A stretch of 64,000 nucleotides of DNA from an uncultured Colwellia sp. (GTDB lineage: Bacteria; Pseudomonadota; Gammaproteobacteria; Enterobacterales; Alteromonadaceae): NCBI GenBank assembly GCA_913058145.1, contig CAJXQM010000003.1, forward strand, positions 1 to 64,000. Reading direction: 5' to 3'. The notes under the pieces are model-generated. The model saw only the letters and a list, made by a program, of their open reading frames with translations. It made no database searches and was not told the DNA's origin. Every line of letters starts with the position of its first letter. The stretch's first letter is position 1. The translations under genes were made by a program, and so were the position numbers. This document shows positions 10,194 through 19,453 of the stretch, piece by piece.

Positions 10194-11126
10194 TTAAAAT
10201 TCAGGTACTACAATAACATCAATATTACGCATTTCTTTGAACACTTCGGGATCTTTCGATACAGGTAATGTTCCGGCTTTATAAACAGCTCTTTTAGCGG
10301 CTGCACACACTACCGCATCGCCACTGACAACTCGTGCTTGAGTTACAAACCCTGATGGTGCAAGACTTATCAATAATTTACAAGACTTTCCTTCCATCGT
10401 ACTGCGATCGTTAATCATATTTTGATCAATAACACTGGTAATCAGTGCAGCAAAACGCTGGATTTCTGACATCATTTGCTGCTTACGAGCTTTATTTCGG
10501 GTGGCCATTTCTGCTGCCATTTGCTCGGCAAGCTGTTGCTCACGAACGGTTTGCTCTGCCGCAGCTTTTTCTTGACGTTTGCGTTCAGCTATTTGCTTTT
10601 TACGTAAATCATCTGATTTTTTAGCTGCCGCTTCAGCGTTAAGTCGTTTAGTACGGGCTTGTGCTGCTGCATCTTCAGATTTTTGCTGCTCCTGTTCTTT
10701 TTGCTTTCTTATTTTGTCCGCTTTAGCTGCTTTTTTCGAAGACTCTTTTGCTGCTTTATCAGCACGCTTCTTCTCTTGTTCTTTTTTCTTAAGCTGTTTT
10801 TCTAGTTTTTTAATACGTGCCTCTTCTTTAGTGCGACGTTTCTTTGCATCACTAGCACGCTTTTCAATATTTTGAAGTCGTTTTTTTTCTGCTGCTTTGT
10901 CATCAGCCTTTTGTTTTTTTATTTTATTGATCGCTTTTTGCAGTTTATTTGCATCAATTACGGTGGCCTGAATAGGTTTTACTTCTTGAGCGATAGCCGT
11001 GTTTTTTTTAGGTTTTGCTTCGGGTGTAAAATCACCCACAAATAATACAAAAACCAATACAATATGCAAAAAGACACTGATGATGAATGCATTAAGTAAT
11101 TTTTTGTCCACCTTAATTCTCCACAC
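10194..11126 (-). CDS. tolA: Cell envelope integrity protein TolA
   Basis: A 310-residue protein with an N-terminal inner-membrane anchor (about 11-29), a very long Lys/Ala/Glu/Gln-rich helical domain (about 50-215) that spans the periplasm, and a globular C-terminal domain (about 220-310) with the paired cysteines in SCKLLISL and VVCAAAKRAV. The start overlaps the tolR end by 14 bases, so translation is probably coupled. The repetitive helix is encoded by a low-complexity stretch that leaves a long meaningless ORF on the opposite strand. Confidence 0.96.
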   Translation of the reverse strand: MWRIKVDKKLLNAFIISVFLHIVLVFVLFVGDFTPEAKPKKNTAIAQEVKPIQATVIDANKLQKAINKIKKQKADDKAAEKKRLQNIEKRASDAKKRRTKEEARIKKLEKQLKKKEQEKKRADKAAKESSKKAAKADKIRKQKEQEQQKSEDAAAQARTKRLNAEAAAKKSDDLRKKQIAERKRQEKAAAEQTVREQQLAEQMAAEMATRNKARKQQMMSEIQRFAALITSVIDQNMINDRSTMEGKSCKLLISLAPSGFVTQARVVSGDAVVCAAAKRAVYKAGTLPVSKDPEVFKEMRNIDVIVVPEF

Positions 11127-11538
11127 TATCGGTCATCAAACCTACCGAAGGTACACCTGCGACATCTTGTAATAGTACCATTAACTGAATAACAGCATTA
11201 TATGAAACGGCGCCATCGCCATTAACCACAACGGGCGTATCCGGATTAACCAGTAAATGCGCTTTGACTAAAATGGCCACTTCTTCTGCAGATAATGGTT
11301 CTTTATCGTTAGTTCCCAAGGTTATATAATATCGACCTTGTACATCAACTGAAGCGACCAGTGGCGGCTTAGTGTTTTTGTCTAACGGCTCTGCTTTTGC
11401 TTGAGGTAAATCAACTTTTACCCCTTGAGTAATTAGGGGTGCTGTTACCATAAAAATTATCAATAAAACCAACATAACATCAATATATGGTACGACGTTG
11501 ATTTCGGCTACTTTACGACGTCTAACTCTTTGATACAT
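11113..11538 (-). CDS. tolR: Tol-Pal proton-channel subunit TolR
   Basis: A 141-residue ExbD/TolR-family protein. It has a short cytoplasmic N-terminus (VRRRKVAEINVVPYIDVMLV), one transmembrane helix (about 17-37) carrying the conserved Asp (near residue 20) essential for proton flow, and a periplasmic domain (about 60-141). It forms the TolQ5R2 motor that energises TolA. It is 15 bases downstream of tolQ and overlaps tolA. Confidence 0.97.
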   Translation of the reverse strand: MYQRVRRRKVAEINVVPYIDVMLVLLIIFMVTAPLITQGVKVDLPQAKAEPLDKNTKPPLVASVDVQGRYYITLGTNDKEPLSAEEVAILVKAHLLVNPDTPVVVNGDGAVSYNAVIQLMVLLQDVAGVPSVGLMTDSVEN

Positions 11539-11553
11539 AAATTACTTCCCCAA

Positions 11554-12237
11554 TTAATCTTGCTGCTCAACTGCGGTTTGACGTTGCAAAATACTCGCGA
11601 ATTCTTCCATAAAATTGCCATAGCTATTTTCAAGCTTTTCAACTTTATGACTAAAGCGGTTAAATGCGATAACCGCTGGAATAGCAGCAAACAATCCCAT
11701 TGCTGTCGCAATAAGTGCTTCAGCAATACCAGGAGCAACCATGGCTAATGTTGCTTGCTGCACTGAGCCTAACCCAATAAAGGAATTCATAATCCCCCAA
11801 ACCGTACCAAATAAACCAATATACGGGCTAATAGAGCCAACGGTAGCCATAAAAGGTAAGTGAATTTCTAAGTTGTCAACTTCACGTGATAAGGCAACAC
11901 GCATTGCTCTATGTGTTGCATCAACAATTATTTGTGGATTATCTATTTGGCTTTTTCGTAAGCGAGCAAACTCTTTAAAACCTGCATAAAACAAACTTTC
12001 AATGCCTTGTATTTCATTTTTTATGGAGACCTCATTGTATAGTTTACTTAAATCAGCACCACTCCAAAACTTATCTTCAAATATTTTTAATTGTTGTTTA
12101 GCCGTATTTAATGCTTGTCTACGCTGAAAAATCATCGCCCAGCAAGCAACTGAAAAACCGAGTAAGACCAACATAACAAACTTAACTAATAAACTGGCTT
12201 CTAATACAAGTTCAAAAATTGAAAATTCAGCAGACAC
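11554..12237 (-). CDS. tolQ: Tol-Pal proton-channel subunit TolQ
   Basis: A 227-residue MotA/TolQ/ExbB-family inner-membrane protein with three transmembrane segments (about 16-38, 135-157, 168-192). The family block around [20 protein letters not shown] and the second helix [20 protein letters not shown] are both present. It is the stator of the Tol motor with TolR. The start overlaps the end of ybgC by 11 bases. Confidence 0.97.
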   Translation of the reverse strand: MSAEFSIFELVLEASLLVKFVMLVLLGFSVACWAMIFQRRQALNTAKQQLKIFEDKFWSGADLSKLYNEVSIKNEIQGIESLFYAGFKEFARLRKSQIDNPQIIVDATHRAMRVALSREVDNLEIHLPFMATVGSISPYIGLFGTVWGIMNSFIGLGSVQQATLAMVAPGIAEALIATAMGLFAAIPAVIAFNRFSHKVEKLENSYGNFMEEFASILQRQTAVEQQD

Positions 12238-12637
12238 GTTTAAACGCTCCTAATATAGATTTTGGAATAGCCATAGGCTTAGCACTTTGCAAATTAACAC
12301 AAGCAACTCGAATTATTGCAGTACATAGTACTTGTTGTGCTTGGTTGGTTATTTGTTGATGAAACACTAAACTAGCGCGTTTGAGCGAAGTAATAGTGGA
12401 GTTAACATTAAGTAAATCATCTAACTTTGCAGAAGCAATATTGTCCATTTCAACTCTTCTGACCACAAAGCCAATTTTTTGTTCTAAAAAAGTCATCTGA
12501 TTTATACCGAGCTCTCTAAGCCACTCTGTACGAGCACGCTCAAAAAATTTCAAATAATTGGCATAATAAACAATTCCACCGGCATCAGTATCTTCATAAT
12601 AAACTCTTAAAGAATAATGTTGATTTGCATTCGGCAT
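12227..12637 (-). CDS. ybgC: Tol-Pal-associated acyl-CoA thioesterase YbgC
   Basis: A 136-residue hot-dog-fold thioesterase. The segment [20 protein letters not shown] near residues 11-30 carries the catalytic Asp and the 4-hydroxybenzoyl-CoA thioesterase signature, followed by [14 protein letters not shown]. It hydrolyses short- to medium-chain acyl-CoA or acyl-ACP and is the usual first gene of the tol-pal operon, where it is thought to link to phospholipid metabolism. Confidence 0.95.
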   Translation of the reverse strand: MPNANQHYSLRVYYEDTDAGGIVYYANYLKFFERARTEWLRELGINQMTFLEQKIGFVVRRVEMDNIASAKLDDLLNVNSTITSLKRASLVFHQQITNQAQQVLCTAIIRVACVNLQSAKPMAIPKSILGAFKRVC

Positions 12638-12972
12638 TTAAAACGGGTTTCGAGGATAATAAAGTTAGGTGAACGTATAGTAATAGATAACCTAGGAGAC
12701 AAACAAGGTGAAGTTAATGAATAATTAGATTTTTATAGAAAAAGATTCATTAGACAAAGAATACCCTCACCTTACTGAAAAGCAAAATAACGAATCTTTA
12801 ATCTATTTATTCACTAACGCATAATTATAGTTATAGCTCCATCGCCTTTGTGTTTTTTAGTTGGCCAAGTTAGCGCCTACAAATAGGCGCATAGGTCATT
12901 CAACCCATGTGAATAAAACTTAGTTTTTGGTATTATTGTATCAATTAGATTAACCAACAGGTAGCAGCACTA
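12638..12972. other. Divergent intergenic region between ybgC and the DUF5666 lipoprotein gene
   Basis: About 335 bases hold the promoters of the tol-pal operon (leftward) and of the repeat lipoprotein (rightward). A small perfect hairpin (GCGCCTA, 4-base loop, TAGGCGC) lies at 12873-12890 with no T run on either side. I see no gene here. Confidence 0.5.
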
Positions 12973-14700
12973 ATGTCTTACAACAAAAAAATTATTTACT
13001 CACTGAATATAATTACCGCGACACTGCTTTTTGGTTGCGGTGGCTCTGAAACGACTCCTAGCCTAGTCTCCTCTACTCCTAGCCTAGTCTCCTCTACCGG
13101 CGTCATAACTGGCTTTGGCAGTGTTTATGTTGATGGCGTGCGATATCTTACTGACAATGCTGACATCAGTATCAATGGCAATAGTGGTTCTGATGTCTCG
13201 TTGTTAAAGGTAGGTATGCATGTGACTATTGCTTCAAGCGACGATAATAGTGAGACCCCCGAAGCCTCAAGAGTGACTTATGAATCTGAAGTAGAAGGCA
13301 TGGTGAGCTCGATAGATCGTGATAACCAAACCATCATTGTCGCAGGCACGTTAATCTCCTATAACAACCTCACTCACTTTATTGATATTACTGAAGCTAA
13401 CTTATCTGTGGCTCAGCGAATAGAAGTTAATGGTTATTTAAGACAGGATAATTCTTATCTAGCCACTATGATCAAACTTGACGCTGATACCAGTAATGAC
13501 CAAGCCGAATATACCCGAGGATTAATTGAACAGCTCAATACTACGAATAGAACCTTTAGCTTAAATCAATTGGTTATTGACTACAATACCGCCTCAATTG
13601 AAGGGGAACTGAGTAATGGGGCTTTAGTCAAAGTTGAAGGTGTTCTAACCAACGAAACGGTTATCGCATCTCACATTGAAACCGAGATATTTGACAACAA
13701 TAGCGACTCTTCATCAGAAGAGTTCTCTCGTTATGAAGTTGAAGGCATAGTATCGGCGTTTGATGCCACGAACAAAACCATAACCGTCAATGGCTATAAC
13801 TTTACGCTTGCTGATACAGTTCAATACCAAGGTGGCACAGCAGATACTTTAATAGCAGGTGTATTTGTTGAACTCGAATTGTCGACTAACAAAGCAGTCG
13901 TACGTGTTGAATTTGAAGCAGACAAATATCGTTCTGATGGCAAAGTTAAAGGCAATATTGAGCAAATTGATCGAGATAATCAATTAATTACCCTGTATGG
14001 CCAAGCTTATAAGCTAAGTATTAATACCCGATTTGAAGATGATGACGATCAATATGTTAATTTACAAAATCTACAAGTTAATGATGCGGTTGAAATAGTG
14101 TATGCTCTAATTGATGGCGTTAAAGTCATACAGCGAATTGAGCGAGAAAACAGCAGCGAATTTAGCGATGAGTGGGAAATTGAAGGGGTGGTCAGTGCAT
14201 TCGACGCTACATCAATCACGGTTAATGGTGTAAGAATTTTGTTGAATAGTAGCAGCCTGTATATTAATCAAGATATTGTGGTTGCAATGAATGATTTCAT
14301 TAATGCGCTCGCACTAGGTACCTCTGTCGAAGTAGAGGGTTACTACGATAGTAATAATCAATTAGTCATTAACAAACTTGAACTAGAGTCTCCTTCACAA
14401 GGCGACAGTCCATCAGACGACCAAAACGATTCATCCAACGATGATACTGGCCAAGGTTACGTAGAAACCGAAGGTCGGGTATCACAATTACTATCGGCAA
14501 CTAGCTTTACGCTTAATGGCTATGAAGTACGTTTAGATAATAGCGCTCGCTTAGAACTCAATGATAAAAACGTTAATTTAGTTGACTTTATGAATGCAAT
14601 ATCAGTTAATACTCCGGTAGAGATTGAAGGTGTATGGGCGGAAAACACCTATATTCGCGTATTAGAAGCTGAAATTGAGTCGAATGGAAACGATGATTAA
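12973..14700 (+). CDS. Lipoprotein of tandem DUF5666-like repeats
   Basis: A 575-residue predicted lipoprotein with a signal sequence ending in the lipobox LLFGC (Cys near 22). The rest is about seven beta-rich repeats of 65-80 residues, each opening with a variant of EVEGxVSAFD and then ITVNGxxxxL: near residues 39, 110, 180, 256, 331, 401 and 496. This matches the DUF5666 family pattern, whose biochemical role is unknown. It is highly acidic (net Asp/Glu), as in exported marine proteins. A short low-complexity Asp/Ser/Asn linker (about 470-495) precedes the last repeat. A 21-base exact duplication follows the lipobox. The gene ends 22 bases before a strong terminator and is followed by a LuxR-type regulator gene. 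Confidence 0.75.
   Translation: MSYNKKIIYSLNIITATLLFGCGGSETTPSLVSSTPSLVSSTGVITGFGSVYVDGVRYLTDNADISINGNSGSDVSLLKVGMHVTIASSDDNSETPEASRVTYESEVEGMVSSIDRDNQTIIVAGTLISYNNLTHFIDITEANLSVAQRIEVNGYLRQDNSYLATMIKLDADTSNDQAEYTRGLIEQLNTTNRTFSLNQLVIDYNTASIEGELSNGALVKVEGVLTNETVIASHIETEIFDNNSDSSSEEFSRYEVEGIVSAFDATNKTITVNGYNFTLADTVQYQGGTADTLIAGVFVELELSTNKAVVRVEFEADKYRSDGKVKGNIEQIDRDNQLITLYGQAYKLSINTRFEDDDDQYVNLQNLQVNDAVEIVYALIDGVKVIQRIERENSSEFSDEWEIEGVVSAFDATSITVNGVRILLNSSSLYINQDIVVAMNDFINALALGTSVEVEGYYDSNNQLVINKLELESPSQGDSPSDDQNDSSNDDTGQGYVETEGRVSQLLSATSFTLNGYEVRLDNSARLELNDKNVNLVDFMNAISVNTPVEIEGVWAENTYIRVLEAEIESNGNDD
13054..13095 (+). repeat. Exact 21-bp tandem duplication just after the lipobox
   Basis: ACTCCTAGCCTAGTCTCCTC plus T occurs twice head to tail (13054-13074 and 13075-13095), duplicating seven residues (TPSLVSS) in the lipoprotein linker. 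The repeat keeps the frame and suggests a recent slippage or duplication event. Confidence 0.95.
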
Positions 14701-14721
14701 ATTCAAAGGAGTGTAGCAATA

Positions 14722-14748
14722 AAGCGAGGTTTATCCTCGCTTTTTTTA
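14722..14748 (+). terminator. Rho-independent terminator after the DUF5666 lipoprotein gene
   Basis: AGCGAGG (14723-14729), a 5-base loop, CCTCGCT (14735-14741) and then a run of T. It lies between the lipoprotein gene and the LuxR-type gene, only about 10 bases before the latter's start, so readthrough would set the ratio between them or the regulator has its own message. Confidence 0.88.
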
Positions 14749-14758
14749 TGGGATTAAA

Positions 14759-15265
14759 ATGCATAAAGATAAAGTAATATCACTAGCCCTTTCACTTATC
14801 ATTGGTTTTAAACTGGTAGATATTTATGTCGATTTTAAAAGTGAGGTTAGCTACATTCATTTAGCACAAGAGCTCACTCTGGTTATTATTTCGTTATCAC
14901 TTTTTATCTTTCTCATGAAAGATATTTTTACCCGCAGCAAGCAAACTAGCTATTTACTGCGACAATTAGACTCTAGCCAACACCAGCAAAAAATACTCAA
15001 TAAGCAATTAGAGAGAAGTAAGCACAGTTTTTTTGATGCCATTAACGCACAATTCGCTATTTGGGAACTCACTGCGGCAGAACATGATATTGCTCTTTTT
15101 CTCTTAAAAGGCTTAACGATTGCTGAAATGGCTTCGCTAATGCAAAAATCAGAAAAAACAGTGCGTAACCAAGCTTCATCGGTTTATAAAAAAGCCCAAG
15201 TCAGCGGCCGGCATGAACTGGCCGCAATTTTCTTTGAATTTTGGGAAGTTGATTCCAAGCATTAA
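14759..15265 (+). CDS. Membrane-anchored LuxR-type transcriptional regulator
   Basis: A 168-residue protein with two N-terminal hydrophobic segments (about 7-22 and 36-58), a short coiled-coil linker (about 60-90) and a C-terminal LuxR/GerE helix-turn-helix. In that domain LTAAEHDIALFLLKGLTIAE is followed by MASLMQKSEKTVRNQASSVY and a KAQVSGRHEL end, the classic four-helix DNA-binding pattern. No receiver or autoinducer domain is present, so sensing would be through the membrane part. The start is 11 bases after a terminator T run and has only a weak ribosome site. It probably works with the upstream repeat lipoprotein, but this rests on position alone. Confidence 0.8.
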   Translation: MHKDKVISLALSLIIGFKLVDIYVDFKSEVSYIHLAQELTLVIISLSLFIFLMKDIFTRSKQTSYLLRQLDSSQHQQKILNKQLERSKHSFFDAINAQFAIWELTAAEHDIALFLLKGLTIAEMASLMQKSEKTVRNQASSVYKKAQVSGRHELAAIFFEFWEVDSKH

Positions 15266-15627
15266 TCTTAATGCCCTGAGTAATAACTAGTGCTAATAAC
15301 TAGTATTAATGCCGATTCCGAGGGGATGGGTACAAAACCCCTATTATGTTGAACGAAGCCGCTGCGCGGCAGAGTAGCTTTTAAACTAGTACTCAATTTA
15401 TTATTCAAAGATCAGCTACCTGACATTTTTATTGCTGAGGTAGCTGAATAGTTACATTATATTTTCCCTTTGACATATTTCTTAGCGCTTTCTCTTTGAA
15501 AAAGACTTCCTTCTATCAACTTGATATTTAAGTTGGCCCGCGATATTTTCTGGGCTTTTTTTTTGCCTGAATTTTACCGGTACACAAAAACTAAGATGCA
15601 GGAAGTGACTTGGGTATAGATAATCGA
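15266..15627. other. Convergent intergenic region, no gene seen
   Basis: The gap between the LuxR-type gene and lolE contains a direct repeat (TAATAACTAGT near 15280 and 15295), a perfect 10-bp inverted repeat at 15412-15447, and a weak GC hairpin followed by nine T at 15536-15564 that could end rightward transcription. No convincing coding sequence was found. Confidence 0.5.
15412..15447. repeat. 10-bp inverted repeat
   Basis: TCAGCTACCT (15412-15421) and AGGTAGCTGA (15438-15447) are perfect inverted copies around a 16-base spacer. No T run follows on either strand, so it is not an ordinary terminator; it could be an operator or a short repeat remnant. Confidence 0.6.
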
Positions 15628-16989
15628 CTACGATTGTCCAAGTACTTGTGCAGGTTCTATTTTGGTCGCACGCCAAGCAGGATAAATAGTGGCTAACAAT
15701 GACATAACAAGTGCGGTTATTACCGTTATATACACATCAGGCATATGTAAGTGACTGGGGATATGATCAATAAAATACACATCAGCCGACAAGAGTTTCA
15801 AGGTAAATAAACGCTCTATAAAAACAACAATATCCGCAAGGTTCAACGCTAAAACAACACCTAAAACACCGCCCGTAATACTGCCTAACAGCCCATTCAC
15901 TAATCCTTGATAGATAAAGGTTAACATTATTAATTTAGAACTCGCGCCCATAGTTTTAAGAATAGCGATATCACCTCTTTTATTATTTACTGCCATAATT
16001 AATGTAGAAACAATATTAAAACTTGCTACCGCAATAACCAACACTAAAACAATAAACATAACCATACGAACCAGTTGTATATCATGAAATAAATGCCCTT
16101 GAGTACGAGTCCAATCCTTAATATATACATAATGATCAAACTTATGAGCAATATCTCTGATAATATTTGGTGCCGCAAATACATCATTAAATTTCAAACG
16201 AACACCTTGTGTTTCACCTGACTTATAATTTTTAATATCAGTAGCTTGTGCAAATGAAATATAAGCGAGGGTGTCATCTATCACACCACCAAATTTAAAA
16301 ATACCAACAATCTTCACATAACGTTTTATCGGTGCAGAAAATACATTTTGTTTCGCTGTATTGTTGTTAGAGGGTAATAGAATTTGAACGTTATCACCCA
16401 ATTTAACCAATAATTTTTTGGCTACCCCTGCACCGATAACAATCCCATTACCCATACTTTTATTATTAACTTTATTTTTACTTTTGTTACTTTTGTTACT
16501 TTTGTTACTTAAGGCTTGCCAACTACCCTCAACAATATAACTTTCTATATCGGATACTAATGTTTCTAATATTACATCAACACCTCTTATTTCCAAGGCC
16601 TTTAGCTGCGTTTTATGTTGCATCATACCCGTTAAAATTATGACCGGTGCTGCAGCAACAACTTGGGGGTTATTTTGTATCCGCTTAATATTTTCAGGCC
16701 ACTTTGGAATGGGTTTATTCACAGACATTAATTCAGCATGAGGCACTATAGATAATAGCTTATTGGCTAACTCTTTCTCAAAACCGTTCATAGTACTTAA
16801 TGCCACAATGAGTATCATAGTCCCTAAGGCGATACCGATAGTTGAAGAGGCTGATATAAAAGTAGAAAATCCCTGCCCATGACGGCTACGAACATAACGT
16901 AATGCTAAAAAAACACTGAGTGGCGTAAATATTGACTCTGATGTATTTTTTTTCTGAGTTGTCTTTGTTGAACTCGTCATATTAGACAT
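15628..16989 (-). CDS. lolE: Lipoprotein-releasing ABC transporter permease LolE
   Basis: A 453-residue inner-membrane permease of the LolCDE complex, which lifts outer-membrane lipoproteins from the inner membrane to LolA. It has one N-terminal transmembrane helix (about 43-66) with the family signature VALSTMNGFEKELANKLLSI. A large periplasmic domain and three C-terminal helices (about 318-343, 365-393, 422-440) follow. The C-terminal MacB/FtsX core ATIYPAWRATKIEPAQVLG is clear. It is longer than usual because of a Lys/Ser/Asn-rich insertion (about 162-178) encoded by a 9-base tandem repeat. The start overlaps lolD by 8 bases. Assignment as LolE rather than LolC follows gene order. Confidence 0.9.
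   Translation of the reverse strand: MSNMTSSTKTTQKKNTSESIFTPLSVFLALRYVRSRHGQGFSTFISASSTIGIALGTMILIVALSTMNGFEKELANKLLSIVPHAELMSVNKPIPKWPENIKRIQNNPQVVAAAPVIILTGMMQHKTQLKALEIRGVDVILETLVSDIESYIVEGSWQALSNKSNKSNKSKNKVNNKSMGNGIVIGAGVAKKLLVKLGDNVQILLPSNNNTAKQNVFSAPIKRYVKIVGIFKFGGVIDDTLAYISFAQATDIKNYKSGETQGVRLKFNDVFAAPNIIRDIAHKFDHYVYIKDWTRTQGHLFHDIQLVRMVMFIVLVLVIAVASFNIVSTLIMAVNNKRGDIAILKTMGASSKLIMLTFIYQGLVNGLLGSITGGVLGVVLALNLADIVVFIERLFTLKLLSADVYFIDHIPSHLHMPDVYITVITALVMSLLATIYPAWRATKIEPAQVLGQS
16480..16506 (-). repeat. 9-bp tandem repeat (three copies) within lolE
   Basis: ACTTTTGTT occurs three times in a row plus a partial fourth copy. On the coding strand it gives a repeated KSN tripeptide in the periplasmic domain of LolE. 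Copy changes keep the reading frame and change only linker length. Confidence 0.9.
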
Positions 16990-17725
16990 TTTTTTCTGGC
17001 TCAGGATTGTCAGATGTTAACTTATTTAAAGCAACTTGATCCTTTTCAACAAAGGGCATTAATTTGCCATGATCTAATTGTAGTTGTCTGTCCATACGCA
17101 ACGCTAAGGTAATATCGTGGGTAACAATGACAAAACTAGTTTTCACACTTTGGTTTAAACTACGGAGCAATTGATAAATTTGTTCTGCGGTATCACTGTC
17201 TAAATTACCGGTCGGTTCATCGGCTAAAATTAATGAAGGTTTAGTTACCAATGCTCTTGCAATAGCAGTGCGTTGTCGCTCCCCTCCTGATAACTCACTT
17301 GGTCGATGATGACCACGATGAGCTAAACCAACCTGAGCCAGTACTTCCGTTGCCACAGCGATGGCTTGTTTAGGTTTATCTCCACGAATAAGTAAAGGCA
17401 TAGCCACGTTTTCAAGGGCAGTAAATTCCATCATTAAATGATGAAATTGATAAATAAAGCCAATATGTTGATTACGAAAAACAGCCCTTTGCTTGTCCGA
17501 TAAGGTTAAAATGTTAACACCATTAATAAATACTTCACCCGAGCTAGGTAAATCTAAAGCGCCCGCAAGATGCAAAAATGTGCTTTTACCACAACCTGAG
17601 CTACCTACAATAGCAAGCAATTCACCCTTTTCAACTGTCAAATCTAAACCATCTAATACTTTTGTTTCTATATCGCCTTGCTGATATGACTTAGATAATT
17701 GATGACAGTGTAAAGCCTTACTCAT
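16982..17725 (-). CDS. lolD: Lipoprotein-releasing system ATP-binding protein LolD
   Basis: A 247-residue ABC ATPase. The start chosen is MSKALHCHQLSKSYQQGD at 17725, whose ATG overlaps the lolC stop region; an upstream in-frame start at 17785 would only add lolC-overlapping residues. Walker A GSSGCGKSTFLHLAG, the Q loop, signature LSGGERQRTAIARAL and Walker B LILADEPTGNLDS are all present, with the H loop in VTHD. It drives lipoprotein extraction together with LolC and LolE. Confidence 0.95.
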   Translation of the reverse strand: MSKALHCHQLSKSYQQGDIETKVLDGLDLTVEKGELLAIVGSSGCGKSTFLHLAGALDLPSSGEVFINGVNILTLSDKQRAVFRNQHIGFIYQFHHLMMEFTALENVAMPLLIRGDKPKQAIAVATEVLAQVGLAHRGHHRPSELSGGERQRTAIARALVTKPSLILADEPTGNLDSDTAEQIYQLLRSLNQSVKTSFVIVTHDITLALRMDRQLQLDHGKLMPFVEKDQVALNKLTSDNPEPEKNV

Positions 17726-18977
17726 TACGAAGAACCTCTGCTGGTTGAGTTTTTGATGCTTGAAAAGCTGGATATAATGTAGCAAAAAAGCTCATTGCTA
17801 ATGCTGACAATACAATGACTACTACATTATAAACTTCAAGCTGAACAGGTAATGATTGTGCAGCATAACCACCTCCTAAAATATTTAGTCCGAACGTCGC
17901 TAATATCCCATTAAGATTTAAAACGATTAGTACCCCAAAAAAACTTCCTAGCGTAACGCCCCATAATCCATTCACCATACCCTGGGTAATGAATATTTTA
18001 ACAATCCCCATTCTGGATAATCCTAATGTTTGTAAAATACCTATTTCACCTTGTTTTTCTACTACAACCATAACAAGTGCCGAAACGATATTAAAAGCAG
18101 CAACCGCAACAATTAAGCTCAACATTAGCCACATCATTTTTTTCTCCATATTAACAGCAGAAAAAAGTGCTCCTTGACTATCATTCCATGTAGTAAAATT
18201 GAGGGGGTTAATAGGAAAATCATCTTGATTCGCCAATGTTAACGCCTTGATCACTTGCTTGGCATTAAAAGCATCATCTAAATAAAGACGTAATTGATCT
18301 ATGCCATCACCTTTTCGACGCAATAATTTAGCACCATATGTATTGTGCACATACACCATAGCATCATCAACTTGAGAACCCACATCAAAAATACCACTAA
18401 TGATAAAGTTACGTTGGACAGGAACTCTACCCATAGGGGTAAAAATAGTTTTATTAGGCAAGACTAAACGTACGGTATCTTGCATCGACACTTTTAACTT
18501 ATTTGCTAAAGATTGACCAATAACAATACTGTACGCTTGCTCAGATAAACTTGATAAAGAGCCTGATAGCATATGGCTGTTAATAATATTATTCTTTTCA
18601 AATTCAGGAATAATACCTTGTAATAATACGCCTTGCAGATTTACCGATGATTGAATAAGCGCTTCGCTACTTAGAAAAGGAGTAACCTGCTCTATATGTT
18701 TTTGCTGTAGGAGCTGCGTTCGAAGTTCAGGCCATGCTTTGAAAGAGCTCACTTTAACGCTATTTTCTTGAGTAACAATTACATGAGGGACTATACCTAA
18801 TATTCGTTTTTTAAGTTCACCTTCAAAACCATTCATAACAGAAACAACCGTGATCAATGAAGCAACCCCAAGCAAAATACCTACGGTAGAAAAAAAAGTA
18901 ATAAAAGAGATAAAACCCGCACGGCTTTTACTGCGACTATAACGTAAACCAATGAATAGACTAACAGGTTGAAACAT
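17718..18977 (-). CDS. lolC: Lipoprotein-releasing ABC transporter permease LolC
   Basis: A 419-residue permease. It has an N-terminal helix (about 25-48), the signature VVSVMNGFEGELKKRILGIV, a periplasmic domain with the Hook-like region that recruits LolA, and three C-terminal helices (about 275-300, 322-350, 380-402) ending YPAFQASKTQPAEVLRNE. It is first in the lolCDE operon; its TAA lies just inside the lolD start. The order lolC-lolD-lolE matches E. coli. Confidence 0.92.
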   Translation of the reverse strand: MFQPVSLFIGLRYSRSKSRAGFISFITFFSTVGILLGVASLITVVSVMNGFEGELKKRILGIVPHVIVTQENSVKVSSFKAWPELRTQLLQQKHIEQVTPFLSSEALIQSSVNLQGVLLQGIIPEFEKNNIINSHMLSGSLSSLSEQAYSIVIGQSLANKLKVSMQDTVRLVLPNKTIFTPMGRVPVQRNFIISGIFDVGSQVDDAMVYVHNTYGAKLLRRKGDGIDQLRLYLDDAFNAKQVIKALTLANQDDFPINPLNFTTWNDSQGALFSAVNMEKKMMWLMLSLIVAVAAFNIVSALVMVVVEKQGEIGILQTLGLSRMGIVKIFITQGMVNGLWGVTLGSFFGVLIVLNLNGILATFGLNILGGGYAAQSLPVQLEVYNVVVIVLSALAMSFFATLYPAFQASKTQPAEVLRNE

Positions 18978-19453
18978 TTAATATTTTGACTAAAAGTGAC
19001 GAAAAAATTCGTGTTGATATCAGATATTCAGCATAACACAGCCACTTATACCAATTGAAGTAATGAATTGATCATTGAGTGATAATTAAAAGGCATAGAG
19101 GTATTGGTTCATCGTTTCAGAGTGAACCTAAGTACCTAGATCCATGTAGCGCCATTATCAAAATCAATAACGCGCATATATACCTTTTAAACTCGCCTTG
19201 TGTCAGGAAAGTGATAACATCATCAATTTATTTGATATAGAGTAGTAAAATAAATAAAAGATACTTAAATACCGCTATTCCTGCTATGAATTTGTTATTA
19301 AATAAGGTCCTCTTAACTCGTGTATTATGAGTAAACATGACAGAAATTAACAACTGAACCACGAAATAATCGAAAAATACTTGGATGAAAATTTACATCA
19401 GTGACAATAAATATATTAAGCTATTTCAACTAAATAAAGTTAACGGAGGATTT
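18978..19453. other. Intergenic region, no gene seen
   Basis: This AT-rich gap upstream of lolC and of the small membrane protein contains TTATACCAATT near 19047. The reverse complement of that sequence (AATTGGTATAA) also occurs near 31888, and it may be the edge of a dispersed repeat. No coding sequence beyond short chance frames is visible. Confidence 0.4.

Noticed and set aside
10579-10875. A 98-residue plus-strand ORF rich in Cys, Ser and Phe
   Set aside because: It is the antisense shadow of the Lys/Ala/Glu-rich coiled coil of tolA; its odd composition follows from the complementary codons.
12873-12890. Small GC hairpin GCGCCTA/TAGGCGC upstream of the DUF5666 lipoprotein
   Set aside because: No T run or known motif on either side; only mentioned as part of the intergenic region.
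15482-15676. A 64-residue ORF after lolE
   Set aside because: It overlaps the end of lolE in another frame and shows no family features; more likely chance.
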